A DNA stretch of 9,738 bases from an uncultured Clostridia bacterium (GTDB lineage: Bacteria; Bacillota; Clostridia; Oscillospirales; Ruminococcaceae), in NCBI GenBank assembly GCA_937892655.1, contig CALBJC010000072.1:1-9738 (forward strand), given 5' to 3'. The position numbers and the translations under genes are program-made. The notes beneath the pieces are model-generated. The model made no database searches. It had not been told where the DNA came from and was given only the letters and a program-made list of their open reading frames with translations. Positions 1 through 5,730 of the stretch are shown here, piece by piece (position 1 is the first letter of the stretch; each line of letters opens with the position of its first letter).

Positions 1-39
1 CCGCCCCACTGCAGTTTATCGCAGTGGGGCGGATTTAAA
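1..39 (-). terminator. Hairpin terminator downstream of spoIIP
   Basis: A perfect 12-bp GC-rich stem (1-12 paired with 21-32, CCGCCCCACTGC with its complement) encloses an 8-base loop, 8 bases past the spoIIP stop codon on the minus strand. The U-tract that should follow on the minus strand lies beyond the left edge, so intrinsic termination is inferred from stem strength and position only. Confidence 0.7.
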
Positions 40-1155
40 TTATTGCAGCTGTAAAAACGCCTCAGCCAATACATCGCCTAAAAGCTCGGCGGCGTATAGT
101 GCTTCGTCTATGGAGTTTGCGTGAGAGCCTACCTCTATGAGCAGTGAGCCTGTTGTCAGATCCTGGTTGTAATGGCGGTAGTCAAAGAGTATTGGTCTTG
201 TAAATGTCGGGTACATACTCTCTGCGGTATTCTGGATAAGTGACGCCAGCTTTAGGTTTTCTCTGAAATCTGGCATATCCATAGTGCCGTCGTCAGCACC
301 TGATATTATCATAATCTGTGCGGCATTTTTGCCGTTTTGCTCGGTTGTGGGTGCAAGCCTTACTCCGTCTGTTGTGATAAGAGCATCTCTGTGAATGTCA
401 AGAACAATTTTGATTGACGGATTTTCTTTTAAAATTTCCTCAACCGTCATAGCGCTTCTCTGATATGAGCCGTTGTAATCGGGATAATCGTGAACTGTAG
501 TATCGTGAATACAGCCAATCCCCGCATCATTCAGCTTCTGCGCAATTATTTCACCTACCGCAACAACGCTTTTTGCAGTATCGGTTGTTCTTGAGCAAAA
601 GCTCTCGTCAAAAAAATCTCTCTGATAAGGCTCATAGCTTTCAGTTGTATGCGTATGCATAATTAAAACCTGCGGTAAGCTTAAGTCATAAAGCTTGATA
701 TCAGGCTTTGTCTGAGAGATACTTTTTATCTCGTCGATTCCGAGTGAAGTGCAGTTTCTTATCTGCCCGTAATCAAGATCAATAAACTGCCAGCCGTCAT
801 ACGTCGTGTATGTAACCCGTCTTATCTCTCCGTCATTGTCTTCAATATTCTCAGGATACGGCAAAGCGCCCTCAACTGCCGATTGCTCAAGAGGGTCTGT
901 CAGCTTATCCTCATCAACCCTCTGCTGTATTTCCTCGGGAATATCCACAACATCCCATATCGACCCGTGCAAAACGCTCATACTCTCCAAAAGGGCGCTG
1001 TCAACGGGCTGCTTTAGCGCTACCTTTTCGGGCGCTTCTTTTTCTTTTTCAGAAAAGTCAGCGCTTGCAAGCTTTCCTGCGCCAAATGGAATAACAGCTA
1101 TCGACGCTGCAATAATCAGCGAATGTAAGATCATCTTCTTTGCAAAATCCTTCAT
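40..1155 (-). CDS. spoIIP: Stage II sporulation protein P (SpoIIP), peptidoglycan amidase
   Basis: The 371-residue product matches SpoIIP, the N-acetylmuramoyl-L-alanine amidase that works with SpoIID and SpoIIM to thin septal peptidoglycan and drive engulfment of the forespore. Visible features are a basic N-terminus followed by a hydrophobic segment (about residues 8-30, signal anchor or signal peptide), an acidic linker (35-110), and a C-terminal amidase domain (about 160-371). That domain carries LIMHTHTTESY (164-174), LDIHRDA (252-258) and LIEVGSHANS (339-348). By homology with amidase_3-type enzymes, H169, E172, H255 and E341 are the probable zinc and catalytic residues; assignment of individual roles is inference. 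The start ATG at 1155 is preceded by AAAGGA at 1166-1171. It is transcribed alone, divergently from the phosphorylase gene, and expression in the mother cell during sporulation is expected from the family. The length is normal for clostridial SpoIIP. Confidence 0.93.
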   Translation of the reverse strand: MKDFAKKMILHSLIIAASIAVIPFGAGKLASADFSEKEKEAPEKVALKQPVDSALLESMSVLHGSIWDVVDIPEEIQQRVDEDKLTDPLEQSAVEGALPYPENIEDNDGEIRRVTYTTYDGWQFIDLDYGQIRNCTSLGIDEIKSISQTKPDIKLYDLSLPQVLIMHTHTTESYEPYQRDFFDESFCSRTTDTAKSVVAVGEIIAQKLNDAGIGCIHDTTVHDYPDYNGSYQRSAMTVEEILKENPSIKIVLDIHRDALITTDGVRLAPTTEQNGKNAAQIMIISGADDGTMDMPDFRENLKLASLIQNTAESMYPTFTRPILFDYRHYNQDLTTGSLLIEVGSHANSIDEALYAAELLGDVLAEAFLQLQ

Positions 1156-1211
1156 AATATATCCGTCCTTTCTATTTGCTTGTCCGTCACAAGTATTGAC
1201 AGTATTGATAT

Positions 1212-1240
1212 ATTATATTCAGAGATTTTTGCATAAATTC
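1212..1240 (-). promoter_or_regulatory. Possible sigma-E-like promoter for spoIIP
   Basis: On the minus strand GAATTTA (1240-1234) and AATATAAT (1219-1212) are separated by 14 bases. The -10-like element keeps the ATA and final T of the sigma-E consensus CATACAAT, and spoIIP is a mother-cell sigma-E gene in Bacillus. No good sigma-A pair was found here. The match is weak and the region is AT-rich. Confidence 0.3.
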
Positions 1241-1245
1241 TTTTG

Positions 1246-1274
1246 TTGACAACTCCTTTTGTAATTGATATAAT
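1246..1274 (+). promoter_or_regulatory. Sigma-A promoter for the nucleoside phosphorylase gene
   Basis: A perfect TTGACA (1246-1251) lies 17 bases before a perfect TATAAT (1269-1274). Transcription would start near 1281, giving a leader of about 24 bases with AGAGGAG (1292-1298) placed 6 bases before the ATG at 1305. Confidence 0.9.
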
Positions 1275-1304
1275 AGCAAAAAAGATATTTGAGAGGAGAT
1301 TTAT

Positions 1305-2063
1305 ATGATAACAGAATCGTTTGATATAAACAGCGAGGCTATAATCACCCCGTCATCGTTTTTTGGCGAGAAAAACAATATCTGTGATATTGCTATCGCT
1401 ACATTTTCGCATGAGATATACTTATCCGCTTTAGCTTTATTTGAAAACGAGCAGATTGGTGAGCTCAGAGCCGCAAACCGCACAAAGCCAATACATCTTT
1501 TAGATGTAAACGGTCAGAAGATCTGTTTTTATCTTTCTGAAATAGGCGCAACTCTTGCAGGAACTGATATAATCGAGATTAACTGGAAAACCGGCGCTTC
1601 TAAGTTTATCTACTATGGTTCAGCGGGTTCGCTTGATAAGGAAAAAACAACGGGTAAATATGTAATTCCTACAGAGGCTTACAGAGATGAGGGTATGTCA
1701 TATCACTATGCCAAGCCTTCAGACTATATAAAGATTAAAAATGCCGACATTATGGAGAAAATGTTTTGTGAACTCAAGCTCCCTTACATAAAAAGCAGGG
1801 TATGGACAACTGACGCTCTGTATCGTGAAACCAGAAACCTTGTACAAAAGCGTAAGGAAGAGGGCTGTGTTGCTGTTGAAATGGAGCTTGCGGGCATTCA
1901 GGCGGTATGTGATTTTCATAACATAGAGCTTTATGATTTTTTGGTAACGGGCGATATTGTAGATCAGCCTGATTATACCCCCGATGGACTCTACGAGGCA
2001 AATCACAATCTTGATAAATTCTATATAGCGCTTAAGCTTGCAAAGCTTTTGGAGAATAAATAG
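1305..2063 (+). CDS. Nucleoside phosphorylase family protein (PNP/UDP superfamily)
   Basis: A 252-residue protein of the PNP/uridine phosphorylase superfamily, whose members split nucleosides with phosphate (or hydrolyse related N-ribosides) in purine/pyrimidine salvage. The visible family signatures are a glycine loop YYGSAGSLD (103-111), PTEAYRDEGMSYHY (122-135), which resembles the RDEGTSYHY stretch common in this family, the base/ribose-site segment VAVEMELAGIQAV (189-201) with the conserved E-M-E at 192-194, and TGDIVD (215-220), whose D217 occupies the usual base-contacting Asp position. No signal peptide or membrane segment is visible, so it is cytoplasmic. The substrate cannot be assigned from sequence: inosine/guanosine, uridine and methylthioadenosine types remain open. 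It has its own consensus promoter and is followed within 4 bases by a terminator, so it is monocistronic. Confidence 0.8.
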   Translation: MITESFDINSEAIITPSSFFGEKNNICDIAIATFSHEIYLSALALFENEQIGELRAANRTKPIHLLDVNGQKICFYLSEIGATLAGTDIIEINWKTGASKFIYYGSAGSLDKEKTTGKYVIPTEAYRDEGMSYHYAKPSDYIKIKNADIMEKMFCELKLPYIKSRVWTTDALYRETRNLVQKRKEEGCVAVEMELAGIQAVCDFHNIELYDFLVTGDIVDQPDYTPDGLYEANHNLDKFYIALKLAKLLENK

Positions 2064-2099
2064 AGAAAACCCAGAGGAAAAACCTCTGGGTTTATTTTA
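2064..2099. terminator. Bidirectional terminator between convergent genes
   Basis: A perfect 11-bp stem (2067-2077 with 2083-2093, AAACCCAGAGG and its complement) closes an AAAAA loop. On the plus strand it ends in TTTATTTTA and on the minus strand in TTTTCTC, so it can serve both the phosphorylase gene and the convergent isomerase gene. It overlaps the stop codon of the latter at 2097-2099. Confidence 0.9.
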
Positions 2100-2891
2100 T
2101 CCATAGATTATTTTATTAAGTCTTTCAAGGCTGTCTAAAACTTCTTGCCTTTGCTTGTAGCAAAAATCGTAGTATTCGAGTATCAAAGCTCCTTTGAAAT
2201 CAAATTCCGTCAAAAGCTCCTTCATCTTATAAAAATCAAAATTACCCTCGCCGACAAGCATACAGGAGTTATCCTTTGTGTTATCGCTGATATGGATATG
2301 CTTTAGGGATGTACCCATTGCCTTTAGCATTTCAATAGGATCAACATCGCGCCTTACAGCCTGCTTTATATCGAGAGTAAACTGTGCCTTATCGCCAAGT
2401 TGTTTTTTCATATCCTCAACAAACTCTATAGTGCCCGATTTACAGCGCTCAACATTTTCCTGCAAAAATGTAACGCCAAAGCTCTTTGCTGTGTCAAAAA
2501 GTCTGTCAATGCGCTCAAAGTATTCTTCGTTTGTAAAAGTGCCTTGCCTTTTGTCACCGTGAAAAACAAAGTATGGTGCGCCCAGGATAGCTGCCGCTTC
2601 AAAGAAATTCTTGAAAAAATCGAGCATATCATCAAATCTGCGCTCATATTTTGTAAACATCATAAAAGGCTCAATAGCGCCCGTGAACGGGTGGAGCGAT
2701 GTAACATTTATATTATGCTCATCAGCAAGGCGCTTGATGTTATTTATGATAGGCGGCTTCATCTCACAATAGGTGTTTATAAAAACCTCAATATTTTTTA
2801 TCCCGTTTTCACAGAGATAAGTAAAGGCCTCATCGGTATAAGAAGGATAAAACGACGCTGTAGAAATACCCGTTTTGATATTGCTGTTCAT
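2097..2891 (-). CDS. Sugar phosphate isomerase/epimerase (xylose-isomerase-like TIM barrel)
   Basis: The 264-residue protein belongs to the AP-endonuclease-2/xylose-isomerase-like TIM-barrel family, which contains metal-dependent sugar and inositol isomerases, epimerases and dehydratases. The strand-end metal and substrate residues are in the expected order: H67 in TSLHPF, H111 in FVFHGDK (108-114), E145 in LQENVER, D174 in TLDIKQA, H198/H200 in KHIHISDN, and E239 in LILEYYD. This supports an intact metal site. No signal peptide is visible, so it is cytoplasmic. The start ATG at 2891 is well supported by AAGGAGGAG (2906-2898), 6 bases upstream. It is transcribed alone with a shared terminator, and there is no neighbouring sugar kinase or transporter to point to a substrate. 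A role as endonuclease IV is unlikely: the protein is short, lacks the full nuclease ligand set, and resembles sugar enzymes throughout. Confidence 0.85.
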   Translation of the reverse strand: MNSNIKTGISTASFYPSYTDEAFTYLCENGIKNIEVFINTYCEMKPPIINNIKRLADEHNINVTSLHPFTGAIEPFMMFTKYERRFDDMLDFFKNFFEAAAILGAPYFVFHGDKRQGTFTNEEYFERIDRLFDTAKSFGVTFLQENVERCKSGTIEFVEDMKKQLGDKAQFTLDIKQAVRRDVDPIEMLKAMGTSLKHIHISDNTKDNSCMLVGEGNFDFYKMKELLTEFDFKGALILEYYDFCYKQRQEVLDSLERLNKIIYG

Positions 2892-2924
2892 TTAATTCTC
2901 CTCCTTATCTGAATTTATAGTATC

Positions 2925-2953
2925 ATTTTATCATAAATCTTAGTATTATTCAA
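2925..2953 (-). promoter_or_regulatory. Probable promoter of the isomerase/epimerase gene
   Basis: On the minus strand TTGAAT (2953-2948) precedes TAAAAT (2930-2925) by 17 bases. A TGA immediately before the -10 forms an extended -10 (TGnTAAAAT). An alternative pair, TTGCCT-17-TATGAT, overlaps it by a few bases. Confidence 0.55.
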
Positions 2954-3044
2954 GGCAAAAAGTCACAACCTCGGATTTTTTGCGAAAATAAACTATTTAA
3001 ATGTACTTTTTATAGTGATACCATATTTAATGAGGAGTGATAAA

Positions 3045-3308
3045 ATGAAAAAAGAGATTAAAGTAAACTATCGGGGTGACAGTAAGCTTATCTATACGCT
3101 TTTTTATAAAAATCACAGCTATGGTATGAGCGTTGAAAGCTATCTCTTTGATGAACCTGAGGTTGTGAGCGCTGACAATATCTCAGGCAACCTGTCAAAA
3201 ATGCAGGAATTATTTGAGATGATTTCAAATGCGCTTGTTACGCCGACGGGATTTTTGGATATTATAGAGGATTTTATCCTCGAAAACAGTTTTGAAGAAG
3301 CAATCTGA
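3045..3308 (+). CDS. Small DUF6514-like protein of unknown function
   Basis: An 87-residue acidic protein with no signal peptide, membrane segment or cysteine. The C-terminal stretch ALVTPTGFLDIIEDFI (63-78) resembles the VTP...L.D..EDF signature that I associate with DUF6514, a small uncharacterised family of Clostridia; that assignment is from memory and tentative. The N-terminal half reads as alternating beta strands (KVNYRGDS, LIYTLFY, YGMSVESYLF), followed by a helix (about 50-62). The ATG at 3045 is chosen because GAGGAGTG (3032-3039) sits 5 bases upstream. An in-frame GTG at 3015 would place this ribosome site inside the coding region. It is followed by nrdR about 100 bases downstream, but nrdR has its own promoter, so co-transcription is uncertain. 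No clear promoter was seen upstream. Confidence 0.75.
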   Translation: MKKEIKVNYRGDSKLIYTLFYKNHSYGMSVESYLFDEPEVVSADNISGNLSKMQELFEMISNALVTPTGFLDIIEDFILENSFEEAI

Positions 3309-3317
3309 ATTTTTAGT

Positions 3318-3365
3318 ATACAAAATATGCAAATTTTGCTTGCATTATAACACAATCTATGGTAT
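3318..3365 (+). promoter_or_regulatory. Putative tandem NrdR boxes upstream of nrdR
   Basis: The 16-mer at 3350-3365 (ACACAATCTATGGTAT) matches the published NrdR-box pattern acaCwAtATaTwGtgt at 13 of 16 positions by my count. A weaker copy at 3318-3333 (ATACAAAATATGCAAA, about 9 of 16, strongest in its first half) starts exactly 32 bases earlier, the pitch expected of paired NrdR boxes on one DNA face. The downstream box touches the -10 element, which would suit autorepression. The region is AT-rich, so chance similarity is possible. Confidence 0.45.
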
Positions 3366-3368
3366 ACT
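3340..3368 (+). promoter_or_regulatory. Extended -10 promoter of nrdR
   Basis: TATACT (3363-3368) is preceded directly by TGG, giving an extended -10 (TGnTATACT), with a weak -35 TTGCAT (3340-3345) 17 bases upstream. A 15-base perfect palindrome TATACTATTAGTATA (3363-3377) begins at the -10. Transcription would start near 3375, ahead of AAAAGGAG (3388-3395). Confidence 0.65.
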
Positions 3369-3404
3369 ATTAGTATATTATTAGATGAAAAGGAGCTGTT
3401 ATGT

Positions 3405-3848
3405 ATGCGTTGCCCATTTTGCGGTTATGAGGATACAAAGGTAGTAGATTCAAGACCAAGTGAGGATAAAAAGCGTCGTCGTCGTGAATGCTCCAAGTGT
3501 CAGAAGAGATTTACAACTTATGAAATAGTTGAACGTCCTATGCTTATCGTTCAGAAAAAGGATGGTACATTTGAACCGTTTGACAGAAATAAGCTTATCG
3601 GCGGTGTGTTTACAGCTATCAAAAAGCGTCCTATCACAGTAGATGATGTAAGAGCGCTTGTTGATGATATTGAAAATTATTATGCAAACCAGCTCAAAAC
3701 TGAAGTTACATCAACAGAAATCGGCAACAAGGTTTTAGAGGGCCTCAAGAAGCTTGACCTTGTAGCGTATGTTCGATTTGCATCTGTTTATAAGGATTTC
3801 AGCGACGTTGACAGTTTTATTAAAATTATATCTGAGCTTAAAAACTGA
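3405..3848 (+). CDS. nrdR: Transcriptional repressor NrdR
   Basis: A 147-residue NrdR, the zinc-ribbon/ATP-cone repressor that senses ATP/dATP and represses ribonucleotide reductase operons. The N-terminal zinc ribbon has the pairs C3-x2-C6 and C29-x2-C32, with a basic KKRRRRE stretch (22-28) and the family hallmark RFTTYE (35-40). The ATP-cone domain runs from about residue 46 to 136, beginning MLIVQKKDGTFEPFDRNKL and containing RPITVDDV. The length is typical (about 150). The ATG at 3405 is preceded by AAAAGGAG (3388-3395) and yields the canonical MRCPFCG start; the ATG at 3401 is out of frame. No ribonucleotide reductase gene is in this window, so regulation of nrd genes elsewhere is expected. 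The NrdR-box-like pair in its own promoter suggests autoregulation. Confidence 0.96.
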   Translation: MRCPFCGYEDTKVVDSRPSEDKKRRRRECSKCQKRFTTYEIVERPMLIVQKKDGTFEPFDRNKLIGGVFTAIKKRPITVDDVRALVDDIENYYANQLKTEVTSTEIGNKVLEGLKKLDLVAYVRFASVYKDFSDVDSFIKIISELKN

Positions 3849-3875
3849 TAATTACTCAACTCAACATATCTCTGC

Positions 3876-3907
3876 CAAAGCCTTTAAAACTCGTTTTAAA
3901 GGCTTTG
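3876..3907. terminator. Hairpin downstream of nrdR
   Basis: A perfect 14-bp stem (3876-3889 with 3894-3907, CAAAGCCTTTAAAA and its complement) closes a CTCG loop 27 bases after the nrdR stop. There is no clean U-tract after the stem on the plus strand (ATTGTGCGAATTTTAC), so it may be a weak terminator or an mRNA 3'-end stabiliser. The rest of the gap up to the tRNA promoter shows nothing recognisable. Confidence 0.6.
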
Positions 3908-3992
3908 ATTGTGCGAATTTTACAACGCGATTTTTGTATAAAGCAGTCTTTTTGTGGAATGATACAGAAGTGAAAATCTTTCATAAAACCGC

Positions 3993-4021
3993 TTGACAAA
4001 AGATAGCAAAGAGTGTATAAT
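3993..4021 (+). promoter_or_regulatory. Consensus promoter of the tRNA operon
   Basis: A perfect TTGACA (3993-3998), 17-base spacer and perfect TATAAT (4016-4021) lie just upstream of the tRNA pair. Transcription should start near 4028, giving a 30-base leader before the first tRNA. The strength fits a stable-RNA promoter. Confidence 0.93.
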
Positions 4022-4057
4022 AAACTAGTCGCTGATGAACAGAGACGATAAATTAAT

Positions 4058-4134
4058 GGCTGTGTAGCTCAGTTGGCTAGAGCATCCGGTTCATACCCGG
4101 ACGGTCACCGGTTCGAATCCTGTCACAGCCACCA
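4058..4134 (+). tRNA. tRNA-Met (CAU), elongator type
   Basis: A 77-base cloverleaf: acceptor GGCTGTG/CACAGCC, D-arm GCTC/GAGC, anticodon stem TCCGG/CCGGA around the loop TTCATAC (anticodon CAT at 4092-4094), 5-base variable region CGGTC, T-loop TTCGAAT, and encoded CCA (4132-4134). G1-C72 pairing and the absence of three GC pairs flanking the anticodon loop argue against the initiator. The TTCATAC loop favours elongator Met over the lysidine-modified tRNA-Ile. The T-stem ACCGG/CCTGT has a C-T mismatch at its middle pair (4109 with 4121). Confidence 0.93.
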
Positions 4135-4139
4135 ACGAT

Positions 4140-4214
4140 GGCCCGTTGGTCAAGCGGTTAAGACACGGCCCTTTCACGGCTGAAACACGAGTTCGATTCT
4201 CGTACGGGTCACCA
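4140..4214 (+). tRNA. tRNA-Glu (UUC)
   Basis: A 75-base cloverleaf: acceptor GGCCCGT/ACGGGTC with one G-U pair, anticodon stem CGGCC/GGCTG around CTTTCAC (anticodon TTC at 4173-4175), a 4-base variable region, T-stem ACGAG/CTCGT around TTCGATT, and encoded CCA at the 3' end. It closely resembles typical Firmicute tRNA-Glu. It lies 5 bases after tRNA-Met in the same transcription unit. Confidence 0.96.
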
Positions 4215-4254
4215 AAGAGTATCCACAAAAGTGGGTGCTCTTTTTTTATTTTAA
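4214..4254 (+). terminator. Terminator of the tRNA operon
   Basis: A 13-bp stem with two G-U pairs (4214-4226 with 4231-4243) closes an AAAA loop and runs into TTTTTTTATTTT. It begins at the last base of the tRNA-Glu CCA end. Confidence 0.93.
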
Positions 4255-4260
4255 AAACAG

Positions 4261-4289
4261 TTGAAAAGCTTTGATAAATGGGATATAAT
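4261..4289 (+). promoter_or_regulatory. Promoter of the ccdA operon
   Basis: TTGAAA (4261-4266), a 17-base spacer and TATAAT (4284-4289). The predicted transcription start near 4296 leaves only about 15 bases of leader, with AAAAGGGGG (4295-4303) at the very 5' end. An upstream in-frame ATG at 4278 precedes the predicted start site and so is not usable on this transcript. Confidence 0.8.
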
Positions 4290-4310
4290 AATGCAAAAGG
4301 GGGCTATAAA

Positions 4311-4976
4311 ATGCAATATCTGATTTCTTTTTTAGAGGGCATTATAACCTTTATTTCACCTTGCCTTTTGCCTATGCTGCCGATTTACGTTTCGTATTTT
4401 GCAGGCGGCGAGGTTGAGGATAGTGACACCAAAAAGGTAACTAAAAACGCCTTAGGGTTTATTCTGGGTTTTACTACAATTTTCGTTTTAATGGGTGCAT
4501 TTGCAGGCTTTTTTGGCTCGCTTTTGGATGATTACAGCGTGGCCGTAAATATCGTTACAGGTTTTATCGTTATATTTTTTGGTTTAAATTTCCTGGGCGT
4601 TTTGAAGCTCAATATATTTAAAGGTATACGCCAAGCGAATACAAAAAACTTAGGCTTTTTCTCATCCTTTGTTTTCGGAGTAATATTTTCAATCGGCTGG
4701 ACTCCCTGCGTAGGTGCGTTTTTAGGCTCAGCGCTTATGCTTGCGGCAAACGGTCAGAGTATGATACAGGGCGTTGTAATGTTGCTTTTGTATTCTCTGG
4801 GGCTTGGCATTCCGTTTTTTATAAGTGCTGTTTTAATTGATAAGTTAAAAAGTGCTTTTAACGTAATCAAAAGGCACTATAAAATAATAAATCTTATCAG
4901 CGGCTGTCTGCTGATAGTGGTAGGCGTTTTAATGGCAACAGGTCTTTTTGGTAAATTTTTAGCGTTTATGTCGTAG
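4311..4976 (+). CDS. ccdA: CcdA-type cytochrome c biogenesis / thiol electron transporter
   Basis: The 221-residue polytopic membrane protein belongs to the CcdA/DsbD-beta family, which carries reducing equivalents from cytoplasmic thioredoxin across the membrane to extracytoplasmic thioredoxin-like proteins. The two redox cysteines are present in the expected settings: C18 in FISPCLLPMLPIYVSYF (14-30) and C133 in SIGWTPCVGAFLGSAL (127-142). About six hydrophobic segments are visible (roughly 2-30, 46-72, 77-98, 114-147, 150-175, 190-216). The ATG at 4311 is chosen over the in-frame ATG at 4278 because of the ribosome site at 4295-4303 and the promoter position; it gives the usual family N-terminus. 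The gene is followed after 10 bases by its likely redox partner, with an AGGAGG site in the gap. No c-type cytochrome or heme-handling genes (resB/resC) are in view, so a general extracytoplasmic thiol-reducing or sporulation role is as likely as cytochrome maturation. Confidence 0.92.
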   Translation: MQYLISFLEGIITFISPCLLPMLPIYVSYFAGGEVEDSDTKKVTKNALGFILGFTTIFVLMGAFAGFFGSLLDDYSVAVNIVTGFIVIFFGLNFLGVLKLNIFKGIRQANTKNLGFFSSFVFGVIFSIGWTPCVGAFLGSALMLAANGQSMIQGVVMLLLYSLGLGIPFFISAVLIDKLKSAFNVIKRHYKIINLISGCLLIVVGVLMATGLFGKFLAFMS

Positions 4977-4986
4977 GAGGAGTAAG

Positions 4987-5607
4987 ATGAATAAAACTAT
5001 AAAATGGATTTTAATAGCAGTAGCGCTTGTTGCTGTTATTGTTATAGCGTCAGTTTTGTATAACAATTTAAGTGATAAGTATGCGGATAACGGCTTTGAT
5101 ATTTCTGATAGTCAGAATGAAAGTACTGCGGCAGACAGCAACAGCAGTAATACCACATCTGCCCAAACAAGCAGATTCCCCTTGGCTGAAGATTTCACAG
5201 TGCTTGATAAGCATGGCGACAAAGTGAAGCTTTCAGATTTTCGTGGCAAGCCTGTAGTCATAAATTTCTGGGCATCATGGTGTTATTATTGTAAAGAGGA
5301 AATGGGTGATTTTGAGACATCCTATCTTGAACACTCTGATGAGGTTGTGTATCTTATGATAAACGTAACAGACGGCGTTCAGGAGACAAAAGAAACAGCA
5401 GATGCATATATTAAAGAAAGCGGATATTTATTTGATATCTATTATGATACAACGGGCAAAGCCGCAGAAGCCTTTGGAGTAATAGCGCTTCCATCAACAA
5501 TTCTTGTTAATGATGAAGGTCGCGTTATCGGCAAGCAGATGGGCCTTGTAGACTACAAAACCTTAGAAGAGGGCGTTGAGATTCTACTTGATATGGCAAA
5601 TGATTAA
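4987..5607 (+). CDS. Membrane-anchored TlpA/ResA-like thiol-disulfide oxidoreductase
   Basis: A 206-residue thioredoxin-fold protein of the TlpA/ResA/StoA type, expected to reduce disulfides outside the membrane using electrons from CcdA. An uncleaved N-terminal anchor (about 6-25, WILIAVALVAVIVIASVLY) has no lipobox cysteine. It is followed by a Ser/Thr/Asn-rich linker (38-62), then the redoxin domain (about 65-204) with FTVLDKHGDKVKLSDFRGKP, the active site WASWCYYC (C99-x-x-C102) and the cis-proline loop IALPSTILV (P169). The CYYC active site differs from the commoner CxPC of ResA. The ATG at 4987 has AGGAGGAG (4975-4982) directly upstream, overlapping the ccdA stop, so the two are translated from one mRNA. 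Candidate roles from family knowledge are cytochrome c apoprotein reduction (ResA), spore cortex synthesis (StoA) or oxidative-damage repair; the sequence alone does not decide. Confidence 0.9.
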   Translation: MNKTIKWILIAVALVAVIVIASVLYNNLSDKYADNGFDISDSQNESTAADSNSSNTTSAQTSRFPLAEDFTVLDKHGDKVKLSDFRGKPVVINFWASWCYYCKEEMGDFETSYLEHSDEVVYLMINVTDGVQETKETADAYIKESGYLFDIYYDTTGKAAEAFGVIALPSTILVNDEGRVIGKQMGLVDYKTLEEGVEILLDMAND

Positions 5608-5608
5608 T

Positions 5609-5642
5609 AAAAAGGTGCAGTCATTTTGGCTGCACCTTTTTT
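5609..5642 (+). terminator. Terminator of the ccdA-thioredoxin operon
   Basis: AAAAAGGTGCAG (5609-5620) pairs with CTGCACCTTTTT (5630-5641) around a 9-base loop whose ends can pair further (T-G, C-G). Six consecutive T residues (5637-5642) follow the GC part of the stem. It begins two bases after the stop codon. Confidence 0.92.
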
Positions 5643-5660
5643 GCACAAAAATTTGCACAA
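5640..5660 (+). repeat. Direct repeat TTTGCACAA upstream of araA
   Basis: TTTGCACAA occurs at 5640-5648 and 5652-5660, a 12-base pitch, just upstream of the putative araA -35 and partly overlapping the preceding terminator's T-tract. It could be a regulator site for araA; no known operator consensus is claimed. Confidence 0.35.
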
Positions 5661-5669
5661 TATTACAGC

Positions 5670-5698
5670 TTGAAAACTATTCTTCAGTGCGTTATTAT
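5670..5698 (+). promoter_or_regulatory. Putative araA promoter
   Basis: TTGAAA (5670-5675), a 17-base spacer and TATTAT (5693-5698). A perfect TATAAT overlaps at 5698-5703 but would be 22 bases from this -35. Transcription from either leads directly to the TTGGAGG ribosome site (5717-5723). Confidence 0.5.
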
Positions 5699-5730
5699 AT
5701 AATAAGAAAACACGTATTGGAGGTCTTTTT

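Noticed and set aside
1196..1219. TTGACA at 1196 as a plus-strand promoter
   Set aside because: The nearest -10-like sequence, TATATT, is only 12 bases away; the TTGACA at 1246 has ideal spacing instead.
806..1249. Plus-strand open frame opposite spoIIP
   Set aside because: It lies antisense to a well-recognised gene, has a low-complexity Ser-rich product, no ribosome site and no family resemblance.
2400..2912. Plus-strand 170-residue open frame opposite the isomerase gene
   Set aside because: It is a shadow of the real minus-strand gene, whose metal-binding residues and ribosome site are clear.
3015..3044. Upstream GTG start for the DUF6514-like gene
   Set aside because: It would put the strong GAGGAGTG ribosome site within the coding region; the ATG at 3045 is correctly spaced from it.
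3769..3996. Open frame overlapping the nrdR end and the following gap
   Set aside because: It runs through the 14-bp hairpin after nrdR, has no ribosome site and its product resembles nothing.
5671..5686. TGAAAACTATTCTTCA as a catabolite-response element for araA
   Set aside because: It has TGAA/TTCA ends but lacks the central CG and the 14-base cre pattern.
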